From: Dyadobacter sp. Leaf189
Lineage (GTDB): Bacteria; Bacteroidota; Bacteroidia; Cytophagales; Spirosomataceae
Assembly (NCBI RefSeq): GCF_001424405.1
Contig: NZ_LMPS01000005.1
Span: 248,001-312,000, forward strand
Direction of reading: 5' to 3'
DNA: 64,000 nucleotides
In this document: piece after piece, positions 1 through 7,534 of the stretch
How the letters are laid out: each line of letters opens with the position of its first letter
Position numbering within the stretch: the first letter of the stretch is position 1
Notes under the pieces: generated by a model
What the model was told of the DNA's origin: nothing
What the model saw: only the letters and a program-made list of their open reading frames with translations
Databases searched by the model: none
Translations under genes and position numbers: made by a program

Positions 1-1613
1 CGTACATCGGCGGAAAGCCAGTCGGCAAACTTGTAGGTCAATCCCGCATTACCGAAGTAACGGTTGTTCCTGTCCGTGTTGTAGTTTTCGTACTGGTTCC
101 AGTAAGGATTCTGGCTGAATGCGGGTTTTTGAATGTTCCATGCAGTACGGTTCCAGGACTGTTCGGTACCATCGGCATATTTGTAATTTTTCAGATAAGC
201 GTCATCAATCTGCCGCTGACCGTACATAACGTAGAAAAGCATCGGGTTGTTACCCATGAAGCCCGTTCCCGGCCGGCCTTTGGAATGGTCGTTGACATAA
301 TTGATCCCCCCGCTGAATGTGAATTTCTCAGTGAATTTGTAGGTAGTGTTCAGACTGATAAAGAAGCGTTTCAGCTCGCTTCCGGGATAAATGAAGTTCT
401 GCTTCGTCTGTCCCACGGAAAACCGGATCGAACCTTTGTCGCTGCTGCTGGCCACAGACAGGTTGTTGGAGAAAGTGATACCTGTTTTGAAAAAATCTTT
501 GGCATTGTCAGGATGCGGGCTCCAAGGCGCGGTCTTACCGAAGTTGGGATTGTTGCGGTCCTGGTCCCACGACCAGTAATGCCGCACCAGCGTACCGTCC
601 ATTTTTGGTCCCCACGATTCATCCGTTCCATAATCGGGAATGAAATCGTACCTGCCTTTTCCATCATTGTCATCATAAGTACCTCCGCCCGGCAGGAAAC
701 CGCCCGGGTTTTGATTGACATATAATTTGGTAAAATTCGAGCTGCCGCCGCCTCCGTATGCATTCTGGAATTTCGGCAGGTACGAAACCTGGTCCATCTG
801 AATGTTGAAATCGTAGTTCAGCGACAGGTTACCCGATCCTTTACCCGTTTTGGTGGTAATGTAAATAACCCCGTTCTGACCGCGGCTCCCGTAAAGCGCG
901 GTTGCCGCTGCGCCTTTCAGTACGGAGATATTCTCCACATCATTCGGGTTAATGAGCTGGGCAGGGTTTCCGTAGTCAAAACCGCCGCCGCCTGTTCCCT
1001 GGCCGCCGGTTACGCTGGACGAATTCATGTTCATATTGGCCATCGGTACGCCGTCCACGATGAACAATGCATTGTTATTACCTGAAATCGATTTCAGTCC
1101 GCGTATGGTAACCCGCGACGAGCCGCCCATGGAGCCGCTGTTGCCGCCGATCTGCACACCGGCCAGCTTACCCTGCAATGCATTGATATAGTTGACCTCC
1201 CTGGCTTCCTGAATGCTGCCGCCACCGATCTGCTGCACCGCGTAGCCTACATTCCGCGTGCTTTGCTGCACACCGAGCGCAGTTACTACCACTTCCCCCA
1301 GACTTTTCACATCAGCAGAAAGCCGCACGGTCACTTGCGACACGGAACGCGGTACGTCTACATCCACCGTTTGAAATCCGATTGACGAGACGGTCAGCTT
1401 CTGGTTCCCGTCAGGCACGCTGATCGAGAAGGCTCCGTCTGCATTGGTATTGGTACCCGAAGTGGTACCCTTGATCAGCACACTTGCGCCGGGCACAGCT
1501 GCATTGGTCTCATCTACAACCTTTCCGGACACCTGCCGGGATTGGGCACGGGCCGGTATGGCATAAATGACAAGCATAGCCAGCGTGAGTAAACAGCTAC
1601 ATATTATTCGCAT
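1..1613 (-). CDS. SusC/RagA-family TonB-dependent receptor, partial (3' end outside window)
   Basis: About 537 N-terminal residues of an outer-membrane receptor for importing glycan or other oligomeric nutrients. I translated the reverse strand from the ATG at 1613. It begins with a signal peptide ending near ARAQS, then a carboxypeptidase-regulatory-like beta-sandwich (VSGKVVDE... GASVLIKGT), the TonB box area (GEVVVTALG) and a plug domain containing the family motifs VTIRGLKSISG, LFIVDGVPM and LKGAAATALYGSRG. The start of the barrel follows, and the frame stays open to base 1. The SusD partner expected downstream would lie outside the window. The gene is divergent from the AI-2E-family gene, separated by about 186 bases. 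Family assignment is firm; the substrate cannot be read from this fragment. Confidence 0.93.
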   Translation of the reverse strand, partial: MRIICSCLLTLAMLVIYAIPARAQSRQVSGKVVDETNAAVPGASVLIKGTTSGTNTNADGAFSISVPDGNQKLTVSSIGFQTVDVDVPRSVSQVTVRLSADVKSLGEVVVTALGVQQSTRNVGYAVQQIGGGSIQEAREVNYINALQGKLAGVQIGGNSGSMGGSSRVTIRGLKSISGNNNALFIVDGVPMANMNMNSSSVTGGQGTGGGGFDYGNPAQLINPNDVENISVLKGAAATALYGSRGQNGVIYITTKTGKGSGNLSLNYDFNIQMDQVSYLPKFQNAYGGGGSSNFTKLYVNQNPGGFLPGGGTYDDNDGKGRYDFIPDYGTDESWGPKMDGTLVRHYWSWDQDRNNPNFGKTAPWSPHPDNAKDFFKTGITFSNNLSVASSSDKGSIRFSVGQTKQNFIYPGSELKRFFISLNTTYKFTEKFTFSGGINYVNDHSKGRPGTGFMGNNPMLFYVMYGQRQIDDAYLKNYKYADGTEQSWNRTAWNIQKPAFSQNPYWNQYENYNTDRNNRYFGNAGLTYKFADWLSADV

Positions 1614-1799
1614 ACGAACATTTGTTAAAGGGTTAGGAAGTTGAACATCCTTAAAAGCCCGGGTGGATGCTTGGAATACTTATAAAAAAAAGTGAAAAGG
1701 GTATAATCCTGTAAATGCAGTTTGGCAACCGAAAAAAGAGGATAGAGGAGGCCGGGCATGAAATTTTCAGTTTGGTTGTAAATCTCACTTACACCTGTC

Positions 1800-2936
1800 A
1801 TGAATAATATTTCCGCTAAGTCAAAAAGCGTCGACATTGCGGCTTCGCTGCTGTCTCTTGTCCTGATCATCGCATTGCTATATACGTTGCAAAGCGTGCT
1901 GGTGCCGCTCATGTTTTCCATATTGCTGGCCATCTCCCTGTTCCCGATCGTACGCTTTATTGAAAAGTATAAGATCAACCGGGTGGGTGCCTCGCTGCTG
2001 GCGGTTATTATCGCCATTATCCTCATCGGCGGACTGATCTGGTTTATCGTGCATCAGGTGATTGTTATCGGTGCAAACGGGGATGATCTGCAGTTGAAAT
2101 TTAAACATATCCTCGACACCATTCAGCAATGGGTCGTGCTGCGGTTTGGTATTGAAGAAGGTGAGATTACCAAACAGATCACTGCTTTTACCAACAGGGC
2201 GGTGTCCAATGCGGGCGTGATCCTGGGCGCGGCCTTTGGTTCAATGGGAAGTATACTGGCAGGCGTGATCATTGTGCCTTTGTTTACATTCTTCCTTCTG
2301 TACTACCGTGATTTCTTCCGTGAATTCTTCTTTCACGCATTTTTATCTACACCCAAAGAACTGGTCAGCGGGGTACTTGACAAAATCTATTATGTCGTTC
2401 AGAGCTACCTGATCGGGCTGGTGACGGTGATGGGGATAGTGGCAGTTTTGAACACTGTTGGCTTGTTGGTTCTTGGCATTCCTTATGCATGGTTTTTCGG
2501 CATTCTGGCTTCGCTGCTGATGCTTTTGCCCTACATCGGCATTGCGATCGGCTCGGTGCTGCCTGCGCTATTTGCATTGGCTACCAAAGATAGTGCGTGG
2601 TATGCAGTTGGTGTGATCATCTGGTTTCAGGTAGTCCAGTTCCTCGAAGGTAACTTCCTCACACCGAATATCGTAGGTGGAAAAGTGAGTATTAACCCGC
2701 TGATGGCGCTGGTCGGACTGCTTTTGGGAGGTTTGCTTTTCGGACTCGCCGGTCTGATCCTCGCAATTCCAATCACAGCCGTTTTAAAAGTCGTATTCGA
2801 CGCTATTCCATCGATGAAAGCATACGGATTCCTGATCGGAGAACCTGAAAAATACCATTTGAAAAAGTACTCCGGGCGCATCATCATGAAACGCTGGAAA
2901 TTAAATCAGACCTCGCCTGAGAGTGAAAGCAAATAA
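1800..2936 (+). CDS. AI-2E family transporter (PerM/YdiK-like membrane protein)
   Basis: A 378-residue polytopic inner-membrane protein of the AI-2E transporter family. The sequence shows the usual arrangement: two hydrophobic segments near residues 15-75, a soluble central stretch at about 85-140 and a block of five or six membrane segments to about residue 335. The C-terminal half carries the family signature region around GIPYAWFFGILASLLMLLPYIG and the LVGLLLGGLLFGLAGLILAIP stretch. A short charged cytoplasmic tail ends the protein. Most members have no demonstrated substrate; a few export AI-2 or act as Na+/H+ exchangers, so the name describes the family only. The start is the ATG at 1800 with no visible Shine-Dalgarno sequence. 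A strong hairpin follows the stop at 2936. Confidence 0.88.
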   Translation: MNNISAKSKSVDIAASLLSLVLIIALLYTLQSVLVPLMFSILLAISLFPIVRFIEKYKINRVGASLLAVIIAIILIGGLIWFIVHQVIVIGANGDDLQLKFKHILDTIQQWVVLRFGIEEGEITKQITAFTNRAVSNAGVILGAAFGSMGSILAGVIIVPLFTFFLLYYRDFFREFFFHAFLSTPKELVSGVLDKIYYVVQSYLIGLVTVMGIVAVLNTVGLLVLGIPYAWFFGILASLLMLLPYIGIAIGSVLPALFALATKDSAWYAVGVIIWFQVVQFLEGNFLTPNIVGGKVSINPLMALVGLLLGGLLFGLAGLILAIPITAVLKVVFDAIPSMKAYGFLIGEPEKYHLKKYSGRIIMKRWKLNQTSPESESK

Positions 2937-2960
2937 CCTTTGCGTGTTCAATGCATAAAA

Positions 2961-2994
2961 CAAAAGCGGCCGGGATTTTGCCCGGCCGCTTTTG
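2961..2994. terminator. Bidirectional intrinsic terminator
   Basis: A perfect 14-bp inverted repeat (arm CAAAAGCGGCCGGG) with a 6-base loop lies between convergent genes. The A-rich outer edge on one side and the T run on the other let it serve both the AI-2E-family gene and the carbonic anhydrase gene. Confidence 0.9.
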
Positions 2995-3016
2995 TTACTT
3001 ATATGTTTCCAAAAAA

Positions 3017-3676
3017 TCAGGGATTTGCAGTTTGTACCTCCGGATCTTTCAGGTCCAGCCGGTAAATCTCCATGATGTTTTCCAGCAGCTTTTTGAAATT
3101 AATGTTCAGGTCGATGAGCTTTCCCGAATGCACGTCAAACACCCAGCCGTGAACGGTAAGGTTGCGGTCGCGCTGCGCTTTCTGCACTTCTGCGGTTTTG
3201 ATCACATTGATACATTGCTCTTCCACATTCAGCTCAACCAGTCTTTTGTAGCGTTCTTCTTCATTCTCGATCGCCGAAAGCTCTTCTTTGTGCGTCCGGT
3301 ACACGTCACGGATGTTTCTCAGCCAGGGATTGAGGATACCCAGGTCCCCCGATTTCATCGCCGCCTGCACACCGCCGCAGTAATAATGGCCGCATACCAC
3401 AATGTGGTTTACTTTCAGGTGATCGACCGCATAGTTGATCACGGACATCACACTCAGGTCCGTATTGGGGACCATGTTGGCAATGTTTCTCAGCACGAAT
3501 ACTTCGCCTGGCTCGACGCCCATGAGCTCTTCGGCAGTAACGCGGCTGTCGGAGCAGCCTATATAAAGAATGCCTGGCGTTTGTCCTTTGGCCAGGTTAC
3601 TGAAATAGTCCGGTTCAACGTTGAGCTTTTTCTGAACCCAGTCCTGATTGTTTTGAAAGATCTGTGAAATATCCAT
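3017..3676 (-). CDS. can: Beta-class carbonic anhydrase
   Basis: A 219-residue cytoplasmic enzyme that interconverts CO2 and bicarbonate. All hallmark residues of the beta class are present: the Zn ligands Cys41, His97 and Cys100 and the Asp43/Arg45 dyad, in the motifs GCSDSRV and CGHYYCGG. Length matches E. coli Can (about 220 residues). It has no signal peptide, which suggests a role in supplying bicarbonate for biosynthesis. It stands alone, convergent with the AI-2E-family gene, sharing the terminator at 2961-2994. The gene symbol is by family resemblance to E. coli can. Confidence 0.95.
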   Translation of the reverse strand: MDISQIFQNNQDWVQKKLNVEPDYFSNLAKGQTPGILYIGCSDSRVTAEELMGVEPGEVFVLRNIANMVPNTDLSVMSVINYAVDHLKVNHIVVCGHYYCGGVQAAMKSGDLGILNPWLRNIRDVYRTHKEELSAIENEEERYKRLVELNVEEQCINVIKTAEVQKAQRDRNLTVHGWVFDVHSGKLIDLNINFKKLLENIMEIYRLDLKDPEVQTANP

Positions 3677-3770
3677 TAAGTGAGGTTTTAAGTTAAGAGT
3701 ACCCGTTATCAGCCCCCAAGTTACGTCAAGGAACTTACTTTTGGAACGTAAAACCCTCAGAAGCGGCGCA

Positions 3771-5039
3771 TCACTTTAAATAAAAGCTTTGGTTGCCGGT
3801 TGTTTTTTCAATGTGAAGTACATAGTCAAAATCGTCAAGCAGGTTCCCGGTCACGAAGGGTTTGTCGGTGATCCCGAAGGGAAGCAGCTTGTACCTCGCA
3901 GGCAGTTCCCTGATATCCTTCCGGCTGACACGCGAAGTTTTGAAAAGGAACACAGGTTTTCCAACTTGAGAAAACTGCGCTTCGAAAGTCCCTGCTTCCG
4001 CGGTCGGGATCGGATTTTTGTCGGTAACCTTGCCAGCCTCGGGTGTGAACGCCGTAAAGAATCCCGTAGAAGTAGTAAGTGCCAGGGATTGGTACTTATT
4101 GCCTAGCTTTCTTTGCAGGAAAAGTCCCATGCTTCGGGAGAATGCATTGGGCGTTTTCTGTACGTGTCCGTTGTGGGCCAGGAGGATTACCTTGTCATTT
4201 GTTGTTAAAGCATTGAGCAGGTTTTCCGCCATCAGCGAGTCTCTTAATGTAGACAGCACATCGTAGAAGTTACCCGGTTTATTCAATTGCAAAAATTGCT
4301 TGTAAATGGCTACGCTGCGACTGACAAGACTGTTTTTCAAACACCCGGACCCATTCTGTTCCATTCGCGTAAAAATCGCATTGCTCAGCCCGAGCAGCTC
4401 CCGGTAATCTTCCCCGCTGATGTTGTGGCTGTACAGTTCATTGTCCAGAGCCTTATAATTGCCTGTCAGCTTCGTGACCGAATCAGCGGCTGCTTTATCA
4501 GCTGAAAAGCAGGATGCTGAAATATTTTGCAATGCCTGAAAAGGGGATTGCATATCAACGCCGAAGAATGTGATCGGTTTTTTTGCCGTTTTGTTCAATG
4601 TTTTCACTTCCGCTACCAGATCTACGAACTCCTGACATTCATAATTAAACAGCCGGAAGGATTTCAGCACAGCTTTGAGATCCCCGGATCCTGTGAGCAG
4701 ATATGCATTCAGATTTTCTACTTCGGCCACTGGCGCTTCCAGCGCAATTCTGGTCACGCCGCCCGATTTAACCAGCGACTTAATCAGAGAGATCCGGGCT
4801 TTAAAGAATTCGGAAGTACCGTGCGACTGCTCGCCGATTCCCAGTACTTTAAAATCGGTATCAATGGAATTTTGCAGGTTAAAAGGTGCGGAATGCATCA
4901 GGGCAGAGGAATCCAGGCTGATCGATACCTTGTTGATCTGTGCCGACAATGAACCTGGCTGCGCGTGCGTCCATTGAATGAATGTAAGGAATGCGGAAAC
5001 AACAAGGAATGCAGAGCGGCAGAAGTTCATACGTATCAA
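3771..5039 (-). CDS. Erythromycin esterase family protein, exported
   Basis: A 422-residue protein of the erythromycin-esterase (EreA/B-like) superfamily. An N-terminal signal peptide ends near THAQP (residue about 27). The mature part has the family motifs GEQSHGTSEFF, with the conserved Glu and His of the active site, then ALEAP, the FFGVDMQSP region and LLAHNGHVQ. Only some members hydrolyse macrolide lactones; most chromosomal Bacteroidota members are of unknown function, so resistance should not be assumed. Two starts are possible, the ATG at 5039 or the in-frame ATG three codons later. The gene is monocistronic, with no clear terminator before the carbonic anhydrase start region. Confidence 0.85.
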   Translation of the reverse strand: MIRMNFCRSAFLVVSAFLTFIQWTHAQPGSLSAQINKVSISLDSSALMHSAPFNLQNSIDTDFKVLGIGEQSHGTSEFFKARISLIKSLVKSGGVTRIALEAPVAEVENLNAYLLTGSGDLKAVLKSFRLFNYECQEFVDLVAEVKTLNKTAKKPITFFGVDMQSPFQALQNISASCFSADKAAADSVTKLTGNYKALDNELYSHNISGEDYRELLGLSNAIFTRMEQNGSGCLKNSLVSRSVAIYKQFLQLNKPGNFYDVLSTLRDSLMAENLLNALTTNDKVILLAHNGHVQKTPNAFSRSMGLFLQRKLGNKYQSLALTTSTGFFTAFTPEAGKVTDKNPIPTAEAGTFEAQFSQVGKPVFLFKTSRVSRKDIRELPARYKLLPFGITDKPFVTGNLLDDFDYVLHIEKTTGNQSFYLK

Positions 5040-5251
5040 TGGTTATATAATTTAATTTGATATAAAGGAAAAAATATGCTCGACTATACTCCTGATCAAC
5101 TTAAATCTTTGCAGTTTCTTAGCTGGAAAACCGCGCTGCTATCCGTGCTAATGGAACTTGTAAGCGGTAAAATGCGATTCGTTTACGTGATACTTCATTT
5201 CGCGAAGTAATCAGCCGTGACAAACTTTTGAAACACAAACCAGATGTATTT

Positions 5252-5602
5252 ATGGATTTGAACAACAAAAAAATACTGGAAGAAGCTAATGCTGCAATTA
5301 CACGCGGCGAATACGAGGGCTTTCTGACTTTCTGTACGGAGGATACCGAATGGAATTTTGTGGGAGAGCAGGTATTGAGGGGTAAAGAGGCTGTGCGGCA
5401 ATATATGGCCGCTACTTACCAGGAACCGCCGAAATTTATGGTGGAACACCTGATCGCCGAGGGCGACTTTGTTACTGCTGTAGGCAAAATCGCCTTGAAG
5501 GATGCAGCCGGAAAGCTGACCAATTACCGTTATTGCGATGTGTGGCGGTTTCGCGATGGCAAGATGGCCGAACTCAATGCATTCGTGATAGAGGCAGAGT
5601 AA
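5252..5602 (+). CDS. SnoaL/NTF2-like small protein
   Basis: A 116-residue cytoplasmic protein with the cone-like NTF2/SnoaL fold pattern: an N-terminal helix pair (residues 1-25), then alternating strands with the typical EWNFVG, GKEAVRQYM and YCDVWRFRDGKMAELNAFV segments. Members are small isomerases, hydrolases or ligand carriers; nothing here fixes the ligand. I chose the ATG at 5252 over an upstream in-frame TTG at 5228, because the extra eight residues do not look like part of the domain. It is followed by another short gene in the same direction. Confidence 0.78.
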   Translation: MDLNNKKILEEANAAITRGEYEGFLTFCTEDTEWNFVGEQVLRGKEAVRQYMAATYQEPPKFMVEHLIAEGDFVTAVGKIALKDAAGKLTNYRYCDVWRFRDGKMAELNAFVIEAE

Positions 5603-5714
5603 AGTCAGTGCCGGGAAAGTGAAACTGCACCAATGCCAGGGATAATTATTACAATGCGGAGAATTTGTGTTAATTTTTGTATTAATTACCGGTGCATTCA
5701 ACATAAACTCCCGG

Positions 5715-6092
5715 ATGAACATGAAAACAAAACTTTACATTCTGATGGTCATGGCGGTGGCGGTCTTCTCCATTGCCGCGCAAAAAGCATTTACAGCCGA
5801 CGATCTGCTTGGAACATGGAAGTACATGATCAGCGACGTTCCGCCTGAATACGAATCGGGATTTCTGATTTTCGAACAAAAAGAAAATAAGACAGTCGGT
5901 TACGTGGAGGCAACGGAGCGGCAGGAGGTGAAAAACCTGATGGTAGATCAGGGAAAAGTCACTTTTATGACCGAAAACCAGGGCAGCGAATTCAAGTACA
6001 GTTTAATGCAAAAAGGCGACACGCTCACCGGCATGATCTCCTCCCAATACGGAGAATTCCCGATCAAAGCGGTGAGAGAAGCTAAGAAGTAG
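5715..6092 (+). CDS. Small exported protein of unknown function
   Basis: About 125 residues if started at the ATG at 5715 (a second ATG lies at 5721). A clear signal peptide (KLYILMVMAVAVFSIAAQ) precedes a compact beta-rich domain beginning TADDLLGTWKY and ending PIKAVREAKK. The LLGTWKY opening and alternating short strands resemble small lipocalin-like domains in exported Bacteroidota proteins, but I do not recognise a specific family. It lies 112 bases after the SnoaL-like gene on the same strand and is convergent with the barrel protein gene that ends at 6140. Confidence 0.7.
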   Translation: MNMKTKLYILMVMAVAVFSIAAQKAFTADDLLGTWKYMISDVPPEYESGFLIFEQKENKTVGYVEATERQEVKNLMVDQGKVTFMTENQGSEFKYSLMQKGDTLTGMISSQYGEFPIKAVREAKK

Positions 6093-6139
6093 CTTGTTGG
6101 AACGTACCAATTGTGCAAGGGATATTGACGTCGGCTTGG

Positions 6140-7462
6140 CTAAAGTGCCAGGCCGACGCCGATGTTGGATCTCAGTCCAAACGATGTTTTCTGATCGCCC
6201 AGCTGTTGCTTGAAATTGTACGAAGTGTTCAGATCGAGATAGCCGCGGCGAAAAAGCCGTAGCTGGAATCCTGCCAGTGGGCCAGCCTGTATAGTATTGG
6301 TCTCAGTTCGAAACTCACCGCCGGCAAGAGCCCAGCCGCCATGCCACCCTTTATAGTAGCTATACTCCGTATTCAGGCCGGTATACCAGCCTGATAGTCC
6401 ATTCCCGCCTTTGCCGTTAAGTCGCTGCCGCTTCTGAAGGAAATAATATCTTGGCTGTACCGAAAAAATGACAATACCCTCGCGGGAATAAACTTGCGCA
6501 TATTTAAACGTGCGCTGATTTACTGTATTCCCATCATACAAATCGACGGTATGATCATATCTGAGAAAATTGAAACCCCTGTTCATGGCTGCATCCAGCT
6601 GTACATTGATCGTCCAGGAAGATGCTTTCACCTTACGTTCAAAAGCGACGCCGGTCCTGATCCTGTTGAGATAATAGCCGACGGTGATTTCGGGAAGCCG
6701 TATTTTCCATTGCTGGGGCTGAAATTCGTCACACAGAAGAATCTCACAGAGCGGAGCGACGGCAGACTTTTTCCAATCTCCCAGCGCGAAGCCGAAGCTT
6801 GCTTGTGTCGAGAACGACAGGCCAGTCGCTAATCCATAATAAGAATGATAGTCAAAGACAGACTTGAAGATGGCAAAAGAGAAGTCCATATAGCCATGAT
6901 TCAGGAACCTCCTTTGAAACCCTAATTTGATACCAGCCTTAGGATCATCATCAAATGCGCCGGGCATATTAAAGAAGAGCGCAACATAGTTTCCGCTGAA
7001 ATTATTCGCGCTCTTGCCTTTCCTGATCCGCCTGCGCATATCCACAAACCAGCGGAGCTGCGCATCCATTACCGTGTTCTGTACAGATTCTCTGAAAGGC
7101 GCCTGCACACCGTAAAGTGGAAAGTGCCCCGACAAGGCAAGCGAGAATGCAGGGAGGAATTTGACTTCATAGCCTAGGTGAAGTGATAAATTATTTAAAG
7201 TTTTATCATCAGTCAGCGGGTAAGGCACGGCCTGATAGTACTGTGACAAGCCAAACTTAAACATGTGTCTGGTTGGCACCTTTGTCATAAAAACATTTTC
7301 GTACCGGTCAATAAAGCGTTGCCTGGTCAGCGTATCCGGCTCTTCACTGAACTTTATAGCTGTACTGTCCTGACTATACGCAGTGCAGCAGCAAAGAAGA
7401 ACACAGAAAAAGCAGATACATCTTATTGACGTAAAATAGGTCAGGATTTGTCGGTTGATCAT
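6140..7462 (-). CDS. Predicted outer-membrane beta-barrel protein, unknown function
   Basis: A 440-residue protein with a hydrophobic, Cys-rich signal sequence ending near CTAYSQ. The body has repeated amphipathic strands, aromatic residues at strand ends, and alternating glycines (GLSQYYQAVPY, LSLHLGYEVKF, GLSFSTQASFGFALG, LGLRSNIGVGLAL-like end), the pattern of an integral outer-membrane barrel. I see no plug domain or TonB box, so it is not a TonB-dependent receptor. No named family is recognised. It lies downstream of, and may be co-transcribed with, the large receptor at 7535-10321, with a 72-base gap. Confidence 0.65.
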   Translation of the reverse strand: MINRQILTYFTSIRCICFFCVLLCCCTAYSQDSTAIKFSEEPDTLTRQRFIDRYENVFMTKVPTRHMFKFGLSQYYQAVPYPLTDDKTLNNLSLHLGYEVKFLPAFSLALSGHFPLYGVQAPFRESVQNTVMDAQLRWFVDMRRRIRKGKSANNFSGNYVALFFNMPGAFDDDPKAGIKLGFQRRFLNHGYMDFSFAIFKSVFDYHSYYGLATGLSFSTQASFGFALGDWKKSAVAPLCEILLCDEFQPQQWKIRLPEITVGYYLNRIRTGVAFERKVKASSWTINVQLDAAMNRGFNFLRYDHTVDLYDGNTVNQRTFKYAQVYSREGIVIFSVQPRYYFLQKRQRLNGKGGNGLSGWYTGLNTEYSYYKGWHGGWALAGGEFRTETNTIQAGPLAGFQLRLFRRGYLDLNTSYNFKQQLGDQKTSFGLRSNIGVGLAL

Positions 7463-7534
7463 ACAAGCTTATTTAGGCTCCGGCTTAAAGTGGCCAGGAA
7501 CCACAACAATGGTTGTACGAAAATCAAAATAATG

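Noticed and set aside
2951..3667. A 238-codon open frame on the plus strand
   Set aside because: It is antisense to the carbonic anhydrase gene, whose catalytic motifs are all intact, and its translation has no family character.
3771..5039. Macrolide resistance gene
   Set aside because: The family name suggests it, but most exported Bacteroidota members are not shown to act on macrolides and there is no mobile context.
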